Assembly (NCBI GenBank): GCA_016872555.1
Contig: VGZO01000036.1
Coordinates: 1 to 41,851, forward strand
Source: Planctomycetota bacterium
GTDB taxonomy: Bacteria; Planctomycetota; Planctomycetia; Pirellulales; UBA1268
DNA length: 41,851 nt
Direction of reading: 5' to 3'
Shown here one piece after another: positions 8,763-15,806 of the stretch. How positions within the stretch are numbered: position 1 is the first letter of the stretch; every line of letters begins with the position of its first letter. The notes under the pieces are model-generated. The model was not told the origin of the DNA and searched no databases. It saw nothing but the letters and a program-made list of their open reading frames with translations. The position numbers and the translations under genes are program-made.

Positions 8763-9703
8763 ACGATCTGAAGATCTTCAGTGGGCCCGCCAACACGGCG
8801 CTGGCCCAGGACATCTGCCGCTACCTCAACCTGCCGATGGGGAAGATCACCCTCGGGCGGTTTCCGGACGGCGAGATCTCGTGCAAGATCGACGAAGACG
8901 TCCGCGGCCGCGACGTGTTCATCGTCCAGCCCACCTGCCCGCCGGTCAACGAGCACCTCATGGAGCTGCTCGTGATGATCGACAGCTTCAAGCGCGCCAG
9001 TTCGTTCCGGCTGACGGCGGTGATTCCCTACTTCGGGTACGCCCGGCAGGACCGAAAAGACGCCGGGCGGGTGCCGATCACGGCCAAGCTCGTGGCCAAT
9101 CTGATCACCCGCGCGGGCGCCGACCGCGTGCTGGCGATGGACCTCCACGCCGCCCAGATCCAGGGCTTCTTCGACGTCCCCGTCGACCACCTCTACGCCG
9201 CCCCGGTGCTCCACAACCACTTCGCGTCGCTCGACGTGCCGCGCGACGAGATCGTCGTCGTCAGCGCCGACGAGGGGGGAATCAAGCGCGCCGTCGGCCA
9301 CGCCACCCGGTTCGGAGCCCCGCTGGCGATCATCGACAAGCGGCGTTTGTCGGCCGACACCACCAAGCCTGCAAACCTCATCGGGGCGTCGGTGGAGGGA
9401 AAAACGGCGCTGATGTTCGACGACATGATCAGCACCGCCGGTTCGATCTGCTCGGCCGCCGAGGTGATCCACCGCCACGGCGCCAAGGCGATCTACGCCG
9501 CCGCGACCCACGGCCTGCTCGTCGGCCCGGCGGTCGAGCGGCTCCGGGCGGCGCCCTTCAAAGGAGTGATCATCACCGACTCGATCCCCCTTTCGGAGGA
9601 TAAGCTCCTTCCCTCCGTGACGGTGCTTTCGGTCGCTGCGCTGCTCGGGCAGGCGATCAAACGGATCCACCGCAACGAGTCGGTGAGCATGATGTTCCAG
9701 TGA
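8759..9703 (+). CDS. prs: Ribose-phosphate pyrophosphokinase (PRPP synthetase)
   Basis: 314 residues, the normal length for class I PRPP synthetase, which makes PRPP from ribose-5-phosphate and ATP for nucleotide, His and Trp synthesis. Family motifs appear in order: GRFPDGEISCKI near residue 35, PYFGYARQDRK near residue 95, MDLHAAQIQGFFDVPVDHL near residue 130, and the PRPP-binding loop FDDMISTAGSI near residue 220. That loop usually reads DDxxDTxG; here the second acidic position is Ser (DDMIST). The block after RQDRK (KDAGRVPITAKLV) also differs from the common form. The start overlaps the GlmU-like stop by 4 bp. The C-terminus ends SVSMMFQ. Confidence 0.96.
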   Translation: MNDLKIFSGPANTALAQDICRYLNLPMGKITLGRFPDGEISCKIDEDVRGRDVFIVQPTCPPVNEHLMELLVMIDSFKRASSFRLTAVIPYFGYARQDRKDAGRVPITAKLVANLITRAGADRVLAMDLHAAQIQGFFDVPVDHLYAAPVLHNHFASLDVPRDEIVVVSADEGGIKRAVGHATRFGAPLAIIDKRRLSADTTKPANLIGASVEGKTALMFDDMISTAGSICSAAEVIHRHGAKAIYAAATHGLLVGPAVERLRAAPFKGVIITDSIPLSEDKLLPSVTVLSVAALLGQAIKRIHRNESVSMMFQ

Positions 9704-9718
9704 GCCGGCAGACCGGCC

Positions 9719-9749
9719 TTGCGGTCCCCGGCGGCGCTGGCATGATAGT
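9719..9749 (+). promoter_or_regulatory. Possible promoter upstream of rplY
   Basis: In the 146-bp prs-rplY gap, TTGCGG (9719-9724) is followed after 19 bp by GATAGT (9744-9749), four of six matches to the -10 consensus. The spacing is slightly long. A 14-bp perfect palindrome of G and C (9779-9792) lies between this site and rplY, in what would be the leader. It could give rplY-pth-rpsF their own transcription start. Confidence 0.3.
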
Positions 9750-9849
9750 GGGCTTTCCGTGAGCCTGCCGACGGTGTCGCGCGGGCCCGCGCCCGGCCCC
9801 CGCGCCGCGGCGCCGCACGCGCGAAAGCCCCCCGCGAGGAATCGATCCC

Positions 9850-10476
9850 GTGAGCGAGTCGCTCGAAGTCGTCGCCCGCACCGCCGTCGGCTCCCATGCC
9901 TGCCGCCGCCTCCGCCGCCAGGGGCTCGTTCCCCTGGTTCTCTACGGCCATGGCGAGAAATGTGTCGATCTGGCCGCCCACCGCGATGCGGTCGAGGCGG
10001 TGATCCGCCACGGCAGCCGTGTCGTGGAGTTGCAGGGAGCGGTGAAGACCAGCGCCCTGCTCCGAGACCTGCAGTGGGACACGTTCGGCACCGAACCGCT
10101 CCACGTCGATCTGATTCGCGTCAGCGCCAGCGAGCGGGTCAAGGTGCGCGTCCCGGTCGACCTGCGTGGCGAATGCCCCGGGCAACGTGAAGGGGGCGTG
10201 GTCACGCTCCTGCTCCACGAAGTCGATCTCGAGTGCACGGCTGACGCGATCCCGGAGAGGATCCACGCCCAGGTGGGCCGGCTGATGATCGGCGGCGTCA
10301 TCAAGGTCCAGGATCTGGAGCTGCCGAAGGGGGCTCGCGTCCTTGCCGACCGGGAAGAGAACGTCGTGTCCTGCAACCTCCCGACGCACAAGGCCGAGGA
10401 GGCGGTCGCCGCCGCCGAGCCGGAGGTGATCGGCCGCAAGCCGGCGGAGGAGGGGACTGCCGCCGAGGGGGAGTGA
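9850..10476 (+). CDS. rplY: Large ribosomal subunit protein bL25 (CTC/TL5 type)
   Basis: 208 residues. This is the two-domain form of L25, which binds 5S rRNA. The N-terminal 5S-binding domain (residues ~1-95) includes CRRLRRQGLVPLVLYG and the LRDLQWDTFGTEPLHVDLIR block. The C-terminal TL5-type domain follows (VKVRVPVDLRG, LHEVDLECTADAIPERI, VLADREENVVSC). The tail is Ala/Glu-rich. The GTG start at 9850 is supported by a GAGGA site at 9836-9840, nine bases upstream. Its position between prs and pth matches the ctc locus of Bacillus. The stop abuts the pth start. Confidence 0.93.
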   Translation: MSESLEVVARTAVGSHACRRLRRQGLVPLVLYGHGEKCVDLAAHRDAVEAVIRHGSRVVELQGAVKTSALLRDLQWDTFGTEPLHVDLIRVSASERVKVRVPVDLRGECPGQREGGVVTLLLHEVDLECTADAIPERIHAQVGRLMIGGVIKVQDLELPKGARVLADREENVVSCNLPTHKAEEAVAAAEPEVIGRKPAEEGTAAEGE

Positions 10477-11034
10477 GTGAAACTCGTCGTCGGCCTCGGC
10501 AACCCCGGCCGCTCCTACGATGGCTCGCGGCACAACGTCGGCTTCGAGGTTCTCGACATCCTGTCGGAGCGGGCGGGAAGCCCGCCGCGGCGTCAGCGTT
10601 TCCAGGGCGACACCGCCCCGGCGACGGTCCGGGGCAGCCAGGTCCTGCTCCTCTGGCCGCTGACGTGGATGAACCTCTCCGGCTCGGCCGTGCTTGCAGC
10701 GCGCGATTTCTACAAGCTCGACGACTCGGATATATTGGTGATTTGCGACGACTTCAATCTCCCCGCGGACGTCATCCGGCTCCGGAAGGGCGGTTCGGCG
10801 GGGGGCCAAAATGGCCTCGCCAACGTCCTCCTGCGCCTCGGCACCCAGACCGTGCCGCGACTTCGGGTGGGCATCGGACCGGTGCCTCGCGGCCGTGATC
10901 CAGCCGATTGGGTGCTCGGCCGCTTCACCGCGGCGGAGCGAACGCAGGTCGACGCCGCCGTGCAGCGGGCCGCGGAAGCAGCCGAGGATTGGATCGCCCT
11001 CGGCATCGACGCGGCGATGAACCGACACAACTAG
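10477..11034 (+). CDS. pth: Peptidyl-tRNA hydrolase
   Basis: 185 residues, typical for bacterial Pth, which releases tRNA from prematurely dropped peptidyl-tRNA. VGLGNPG carries the active-site Asn9, SRHNVGF the catalytic His19, TWMNLSG Asn66 and CDDFNLP Asp91, equivalent to E. coli N10, H20, N68 and D93. The usual GGHNG motif (H113-N114 in E. coli) reads GGQNG here, with Gln111 replacing the conserved His. The catalytic His, Asp and Asn residues remain, so activity is expected. The GTG start at 10477 directly follows the rplY TGA with no gap, so translation is probably coupled. The C-terminus ends MNRHN. Confidence 0.95.
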   Translation: MKLVVGLGNPGRSYDGSRHNVGFEVLDILSERAGSPPRRQRFQGDTAPATVRGSQVLLLWPLTWMNLSGSAVLAARDFYKLDDSDILVICDDFNLPADVIRLRKGGSAGGQNGLANVLLRLGTQTVPRLRVGIGPVPRGRDPADWVLGRFTAAERTQVDAAVQRAAEAAEDWIALGIDAAMNRHN

Positions 11035-11073
11035 TTTCAATGATTTCCAGCCACCGCTCCCGAGGAACCCTCG

Positions 11074-11445
11074 ATGGTCGTTTACGAAGGCATGTTCATT
11101 CTTGATCCCACGAAGTTCTCGCGCGATCCGTCCGCGGCTGCCAAGCAGGTCGACGACCTGATCGCCGCGCACGGCGGCACCGTGCTCGCCGCACGGCTGT
11201 GGGACGAGCGAAAACTCGCCTACCCCATCAACGGACACAAGAAGGGGGTCTACTGGCTCAGCTACTTCAAGATGCCCGGCGGCAACATCGCCCCCCTCGA
11301 GCGGCAGGCGGCGATCACCGACCTGGTGATCCGCAAGTTGATCCTCCGCGTCGATCCGCGGCTCGCCGATGTCCTCGTGCAGCACGCGTTGGCCGGCGAT
11401 AGCACGCAGCGGCGCACGGGCACCTCGAGCCCGGCGGGAACCTGA
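11074..11445 (+). CDS. rpsF: Small ribosomal subunit protein bS6
   Basis: 123 residues. bS6 sits on the platform of the 30S subunit paired with bS18. Family features: an N-terminal YEGMFILDP strand, DERKLAYPINGHKKGVYWL in the middle, and a late VIRKLILRVD helix/strand. A tail of about 25 residues extends past the usual end, as in many bS6 proteins. The ATG at 11074 has a GAGGA site at 11062-11066. Only 39 bp separate it from pth, leaving no room for the structured S6:S18-binding leader known in other bacteria. Confidence 0.95.
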   Translation: MVVYEGMFILDPTKFSRDPSAAAKQVDDLIAAHGGTVLAARLWDERKLAYPINGHKKGVYWLSYFKMPGGNIAPLERQAAITDLVIRKLILRVDPRLADVLVQHALAGDSTQRRTGTSSPAGT

Positions 11446-11481
11446 CCCCCGCCCCGGCGTGCCCTGACCGAAACCGCGGTC

Positions 11482-11511
11482 TTGCCAACTCGCCGACAGG
11501 CACCCTATACT
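11482..11511 (+). promoter_or_regulatory. Putative sigma70 promoter for ssb-rplI-dnaB
   Basis: TTGCCA (11482-11487), an 18-bp spacer, then TATACT (11506-11511), five of six to the -10 consensus. It lies 37 bp after the rpsF stop and about 185 bp before the ssb start, so ssb would have a long leader. Confidence 0.6.
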
Positions 11512-11697
11512 GAACAGATGATCACATTCGCCTCGCCGACAGCGGCCGGGCGAGCCCCCGGGGGCCGAGAAGGCCCGCGGGGGGCGATGGCCGCGGCGGC
11601 GGGGAAGACGCGGCCGAGCGGCGCAGGCGGGGTTCGATCGGGGCAACTCGCCGGCCAGTGGAGCCGGCGGTCAATCACGTAGGTCGAGGAGCATCCG
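11512..11697 (+). promoter_or_regulatory. Long 5' leader of ssb with a hairpin
   Basis: About 180 bases lie between the promoter and the ssb ATG. A perfect 7-bp stem, CGCCGGC (11649-11655) pairing with GCCGGCG (11663-11669) around a 7-base loop, ends 28 bases before the start codon. A GCCCCCGGGGGC palindrome occurs in the first part of the leader. A short open frame from 11518 has no recognisable protein features. The region could hold translational control, but no known riboswitch or ribosomal leader was recognised. Confidence 0.35.
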
Positions 11698-12195
11698 ATG
11701 GCCAGTTTCAACCGTGTGGTTCTGATGGGTAACGTCACCCGCGACCCGGAACTGCGGTACATCCCCAGCGGCAAGGCGGTGACCGACCTGGGTCTGGCAG
11801 TCAACGAGCGGCGCAAACTTCCCAGCGGCGAATGGGGCGAGGAGACGACCTTCGTCGACATCACGCTGTGGGATCGCAATGCCGAGGTCGCGGGGGAATA
11901 CGTCACCAAAGGGTCGCCGGTCCTCATCGAAGGTCGGCTCAAGCTCGAGACGTGGGAGAAAGACGGCAAGAAAAACTCGAAGCTGAAAGTCATCGGCGAC
12001 CGTCTCGTCCTTCTTGGCGGCCGGTCGGGAGAGGGGGGCCGTGGCGAAGGGGGTGGTCGGTCGGGGCGACCGGTTCGGGCCGGTTCCGGAGGCCGGCACG
12101 CCGATGCCGATGCCCCGTCGACCGACGGCCCCTCGGGCGGGTACGATGGAGAAGTGCCATCGGCCGGTGGCGGCGACGACGACATCCCGTTTTGA
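11698..12195 (+). CDS. ssb: Single-stranded DNA-binding protein
   Basis: 165 residues. SSB coats single-stranded DNA in replication, repair and recombination. The OB fold occupies residues ~1-110: [19 protein letters not shown], then [19 protein letters not shown], then [16 protein letters not shown] Gly/Arg-rich flexible linker follows, and the protein ends in the acidic partner-binding tip DDDIPF used to recruit other replication and repair proteins. The ATG at 11698 has a GAGGA site at 11686-11690. It sits after rpsF as in many bacteria, but rpsR is not next. Confidence 0.97.
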   Translation: MASFNRVVLMGNVTRDPELRYIPSGKAVTDLGLAVNERRKLPSGEWGEETTFVDITLWDRNAEVAGEYVTKGSPVLIEGRLKLETWEKDGKKNSKLKVIGDRLVLLGGRSGEGGRGEGGGRSGRPVRAGSGGRHADADAPSTDGPSGGYDGEVPSAGGGDDDIPF

Positions 12196-12202
12196 GGGGG
12201 CT

Positions 12203-12232
12203 GGCCTACGGCGGCTGCCCTGCCCGTAGGCC
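12203..12232 (+). promoter_or_regulatory. Hairpin just after ssb
   Basis: A perfect 9-bp inverted repeat, GGCCTACGG (12203-12211) and CCGTAGGCC (12224-12232), encloses a 12-base loop and starts 7 bases past the ssb stop. No T-run follows, so it may act as a 3'-end stabiliser, processing site or attenuator rather than a classical terminator. Confidence 0.5.
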
Positions 12233-12260
12233 GAATGACGCGGGCGCTGGCCGATGACGT

Positions 12261-12286
12261 CGCGGCCGTGGTTCGCCACGGCCGCG
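12261..12286 (+). terminator. Very stable UUCG-loop hairpin, possible terminator or attenuator
   Basis: A perfect 11-bp stem, CGCGGCCGTGG (12261-12271) and CCACGGCCGCG (12276-12286), closed by a TTCG tetraloop. It lies 65 bases past ssb and 125 bases before rplI. No T-tract follows, so intrinsic termination is uncertain. No clear promoter is seen between it and rplI, which suggests partial read-through or processing. Confidence 0.4.
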
Positions 12287-12411
12287 GGTGACTCGTCAGT
12301 GCCGCCGATCGGCCCCGGGCCCGCCGGTGGAGTGTTCACGTCGGTCCGTGGCGTTCGGTGTGGGTGACGAGGTTTTCTGTCCCGGATTTTCCGTGCTGGA
12401 AAGGTTTCACG

Positions 12412-13029
12412 ATGGCCGCTCAGTCTGACTCCAACGCGTCTTCCGCTCCCGCTCGCGAATCGTCCGCGGCGCCGGCAAAGAATGCGGTCAGCCGCGCCAA
12501 ACGGCAACGCTCGGCCCCGACAATGGCCGCCGCCAACCGGCTACCGAAGGGGAAGAAGGGGGGCATCGAACTGCTCCTCATCCAGTCGGTCGAGCACCTC
12601 GGCAAGGTGGGCGAGGTGGTCGAGGTGAAGCGGGGGTACGCGGCCAACTATCTGCTGCCCCAGGGCATGGCGACGATCGCCACCGACCACCACAAGCGGA
12701 TGATCGAGAAGCACAAGGCGAAGCTCGACGAGATCGCCCGGCAGCGGTTGGCGGGCCTCCGCAGCCTGCTCGACGAGCTGGTGCGGACGAGCGTCACGAT
12801 CGAGGCCAATGCCAACGACGAGGGGCATCTCTACGGCTCCGTCGGCGCGGCGGAGATCTCCCGGTCGCTGAAGCAGCAAGACCTGATCGTCGCTGCCGAC
12901 TCGATCATCCTCCAGGGCCCCCTCAAAGAGGTCGGGCTGTACACGGTCAAGGTGCGGCTCGCTGCCGAGGTGGAAGGCGACCTGAAGGTGTGGGTGGTGC
13001 CCTCGAGCGGAGACGGCGGAGCCAAGTAG
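12412..13029 (+). CDS. rplI: Large ribosomal subunit protein bL9 with N-terminal extension
   Basis: 205 residues against about 150 for typical bL9. From residue ~51 the sequence matches the family: GIELLLIQSVEHLGKVGEVVE, then VKRGYAANYLLPQGMA, the long connecting helix, and a C-terminal domain (LYGSVGAAEISRSL, then VGLYTVKVRL). The first ~45 residues are a Ser/Ala/Arg/Lys-rich, probably disordered extension. The ATG at 12412 is preferred because GGAAAGG at 12398-12404 gives a good ribosome binding site seven bases away. An internal ATG at 12523 would give a more usual length but lacks such a site. bL9 binds 23S rRNA near the L1 stalk and helps maintain the reading frame. Confidence 0.93.
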   Translation: MAAQSDSNASSAPARESSAAPAKNAVSRAKRQRSAPTMAAANRLPKGKKGGIELLLIQSVEHLGKVGEVVEVKRGYAANYLLPQGMATIATDHHKRMIEKHKAKLDEIARQRLAGLRSLLDELVRTSVTIEANANDEGHLYGSVGAAEISRSLKQQDLIVAADSIILQGPLKEVGLYTVKVRLAAEVEGDLKVWVVPSSGDGGAK

Positions 13030-13225
13030 CGTCCGCCGCGGCTGCCTGCCGGCCGTGGATGCCTCGCCAAGTCAACTGCCCGTGGCCTTTCGGGCGCGGG
13101 GATCGCGGCCGGCTCTTGCCGTTGGCCGAGAACCGCTCGCCGCGACCGCGGGGTGATGGTCTTGTCGGTCGGCAGCTCATGGCTTCCCGGGTCCGAGCCC
13201 ACCCCCTGCCCACCGAGGTGACCGG

Positions 13226-14716
13226 ATGAGCGACGCGGCGGCGGGTTCAGCGGGCAACCACGATGCCTCCGGAAACGGCGCGTCCTCCCGCCGGCGGCGT
13301 GACGGCGGCGGTAAGCCGCGCCCCACCGCCCCCGCAGCGGGCAGCGGAGCCCGGCTGCCGGGGCGCGAACGGCCCACCAGCTATGAATCGGAGCGTGCCG
13401 TGATCGGCAGCGTGCTCCTCAAGCCCGATGTCTGCGACGACGTGACGCTGGTGTTGTCCCCCGCCGATTTCGACGACGACGCCTGCCGACTGATCTTCGA
13501 GCGGATCCGTGAGATCCACGAGTCGGCGCGGAAGGTCGACGTCCGGATCCTCGTCGAGGCGCTGCGCACGGCCGGCGAATTGGAGCGCGTCGGCGGCGCG
13601 GCGGTGATCGCCGAATTCCTCCAGGCCGTCCCCCACGCCGCGCATGCGGTGCATTACGCCGAGATCGTCCGGGAGAAGAGCCTCCTCCGCGCGCTGATCG
13701 ACACCTCCACCGCGATCCTCAGCGACGCCTACGACTCCCCGGTCGAGGCGCGGAAACAGCTCGGCGACGCCGAGACGAAGATCTTCGGCATCTCGGAGCA
13801 GCGGGCCGGGACCGAGGCGCGACCGATCAACGACGTCCTCAAGGACGTGCTCCACCGGATGGACGCCCGGATGAAGCACGATCAGCCGCTCGGCGGCGTC
13901 GAAACCGGGTTTACCGAGCTCGACACCCTCTGCGGGGGCCTCCACAACCAGGAGCTGATCATCCTCGCCGCCCGGCCCAGCATGGGAAAGACGGCGCTGG
14001 CGATGAACATCGCCGAGCACGTCGCGATCCACAATCGGCGGCCGGTGCTGTTCGTGAGCCTCGAGATGGCGGCGCTCGAGCTCACCGACCGGTTGCTCTG
14101 TTCCTCCGCGCGCGTCAACGGCCACCGTCTCCGCAACGGCACGATCTCGCAGGAGGACCGGCGCCGGCTTGTGCAGAAGGCCAGCGAGATCAGCGCCGCG
14201 CCGCTGTTCATCGACGACTCCCCGGCGCGGACGCTGGCCGAGATCGGCGCGGTCGCCCGGCGGATCAAGCGGAAGCATGGCCTCGCGCTGGTCGCGATCG
14301 ACTACCTCCAGCTGATCGAGCCCGACAACCCGCGCGACCCCCGCCAGGAGCAGGTCGCCCGCATCGCCCGCCGCCTCAAGACGCTTGCCCGGCAACTCGA
14401 GGCCCCGTTGCTGTGCCTTGCCCAGCTCAACCGCCAGGCGGAGGTGTCGCGCGACAACAAGCCGCGGCTCCACCATCTCCGTGAGTCCGGGGCCATCGAG
14501 CAGGATGCCGACGTGGTGATGTTCGTGCACCGTGAGGAGTACTACCAGACGAACGACGAGGACCGGGAACGGGTCAAGGGACAGGCCGAGATCATCATCG
14601 CCAAGCAGCGAAACGGTCCGATCGGCGACGTCAAGCTGCTCTGGCAGCACGACTTCACCCGGTTCGTCAATCAGGAGCACCGCCCGCACAGCGAGTTCGA
14701 GAGCTTCTCCCCCTGA
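13226..14716 (+). CDS. dnaB: Replicative DNA helicase DnaB
   Basis: 496 residues. This hexameric 5'-3' helicase unwinds DNA at the replication fork. The first ~50 residues are a Gly/Arg-rich tail not usual in the family. The N-terminal helical domain follows (ESERAVIGSVLLKPD, residues ~54-160), then the RecA-like motor: Walker A ARPSMGKTALA near residue 250, FVSLEMAALELTDRLL, Walker B LVAIDYLQLI near residue 355, and LCLAQLNRQAE, then LRESGAIEQDADVVMFVHR. It ends where the family ends; no intein is present. The ATG at 13226 has GAGGTGA at 13215-13221. The 196-bp gap after rplI holds nothing recognisable. It converges on tsaD with 18 bp between the stops. Confidence 0.97.
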   Translation: MSDAAAGSAGNHDASGNGASSRRRRDGGGKPRPTAPAAGSGARLPGRERPTSYESERAVIGSVLLKPDVCDDVTLVLSPADFDDDACRLIFERIREIHESARKVDVRILVEALRTAGELERVGGAAVIAEFLQAVPHAAHAVHYAEIVREKSLLRALIDTSTAILSDAYDSPVEARKQLGDAETKIFGISEQRAGTEARPINDVLKDVLHRMDARMKHDQPLGGVETGFTELDTLCGGLHNQELIILAARPSMGKTALAMNIAEHVAIHNRRPVLFVSLEMAALELTDRLLCSSARVNGHRLRNGTISQEDRRRLVQKASEISAAPLFIDDSPARTLAEIGAVARRIKRKHGLALVAIDYLQLIEPDNPRDPRQEQVARIARRLKTLARQLEAPLLCLAQLNRQAEVSRDNKPRLHHLRESGAIEQDADVVMFVHREEYYQTNDEDRERVKGQAEIIIAKQRNGPIGDVKLLWQHDFTRFVNQEHRPHSEFESFSP

Positions 14717-14734
14717 GGCGGAGCACGGCTGCCG

Positions 14735-15775
14735 TCAGCGGGCGCGACGGGCGGCGGAGCGGTCGGTTCCCGGAGCGACATCGAGCAGAGCCCCGCCCAC
14801 GTCGCCGCGTTCGACGTGCTCCCAGGCGATCGCCCCCATCGCCGCATTGTCGGTGCACAGCGACGGCGGCGGCACGAGCACTTCCGCGCCGTGGCGGCCA
14901 CCGGCTAGAGTCAGCGCGGCGCGGAGGCGCGAGTTGGCCGCGACTCCACCGCCGACGAGCACCTGGCGCAGGCCGGTGCGCTCGAGCGCCACTTCGACTT
15001 TGGCGACGACCGTATCGACCGCCGCCTGTTCGAACGCCGCCGCCAGGTCGGCGCGGGCCTGACCGGTCGGTGGCGGCTGATCGGCCGGTGTCCCCGGGGG
15101 GCGCACCCGCACCCGCAGCGCCGTCTTCAGGCCGCTGAAGCTCATGTCGATCCGGTCGCGGTCTGCCGCCAGGGGCCGCGGCAGGCGCACGCTCCGCGGA
15201 TTGCCGTCGCGCGCCGTCCGCTCGATCCACGGGCCGCCGGGATAGCCGAGGCCGAGCAGCGCCGCCGCCTTGTCGAAGGCCTCGCCCACGGCGTCGTCGA
15301 TCGTGCCGCCGAGGCGTTCCAGGTCGGTCGGCGTGCCGACCCTGTAGAGAGCCGTGTGGCCGCCGCTGACGACCAGGCCGAGGGCCGGGTAGCGCACGCG
15401 GGATCCATGCACAAGACGGCAGGCGTAGAGGTGAGCGGCGAGGTGGTCGTAGCCGACCAGCGGCAGGCCGAACCCGAGGGCGATCCCCTTGGCGGCGGCG
15501 AGCCCGACCAACAGCGAGCCGACGAGCCCCGGGCGGACGGCCACCGCCACGACCTCGAGCTCCGACCGGTGCACACCCGACCGGTCGACGGCCTCGGCGA
15601 TCACCGGCAGGATCCGCTCGACATGCGCCCGGGCGGCGACCTCGGGCACCACGCCGCGCCACCGGGCGTGGAGCGCTTCCTGGCTGGCGACGACCGAGCC
15701 GAGCACGGTGCGCTGCCGCGTGATCACCGCGGCAGCGGTCTCGTCGCAGGTCGTCTCGATCGCCAGGAGCGGCAC
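14735..15775 (-). CDS. tsaD: tRNA N6-threonylcarbamoyladenosine transferase TsaD
   Basis: 346 residues. TsaD transfers the threonylcarbamoyl group from TC-AMP to A37 of tRNAs reading ANN codons, working with TsaB and TsaE (neither is in this window). Family signatures: LAIETTCDETAAAVI at the start, VVPEVAARAHVERILPVI near residue 42, the metal-binding His pair in YDHLAAHLYA (H111 and H115), VVSGGHTAL, DDAVGEAFDKAAALLGLGYPGG, DMSFSGLKTAL, and GGGVAANSRLR. The GTG at 15775 is taken as the start because similarity begins at the next residues. It lies 31 bp downstream of the DUF1207-like gene and may share its transcript. Confidence 0.96.
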   Translation of the reverse strand: MPLLAIETTCDETAAAVITRQRTVLGSVVASQEALHARWRGVVPEVAARAHVERILPVIAEAVDRSGVHRSELEVVAVAVRPGLVGSLLVGLAAAKGIALGFGLPLVGYDHLAAHLYACRLVHGSRVRYPALGLVVSGGHTALYRVGTPTDLERLGGTIDDAVGEAFDKAAALLGLGYPGGPWIERTARDGNPRSVRLPRPLAADRDRIDMSFSGLKTALRVRVRPPGTPADQPPPTGQARADLAAAFEQAAVDTVVAKVEVALERTGLRQVLVGGGVAANSRLRAALTLAGGRHGAEVLVPPPSLCTDNAAMGAIAWEHVERGDVGGALLDVAPGTDRSAARRAR

Positions 15776-15806
15776 GCGCGCAGGATCCGTCGGGCGGCCG
15801 CCGCGA

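Noticed and set aside
11518-11682. Short open frame in the ssb leader
   Set aside because: No ribosome binding site or family features; composition looks like random G+C-rich sequence.
12196-12411. Possible rpsR in the ssb-rplI gap
   Set aside because: No S18-like sequence was seen; the gap contains only hairpins.
12990-13229. Small frame between rplI and dnaB
   Set aside because: It overlaps the rplI end, is Arg/Pro-rich and matches nothing; the gap appears non-coding.
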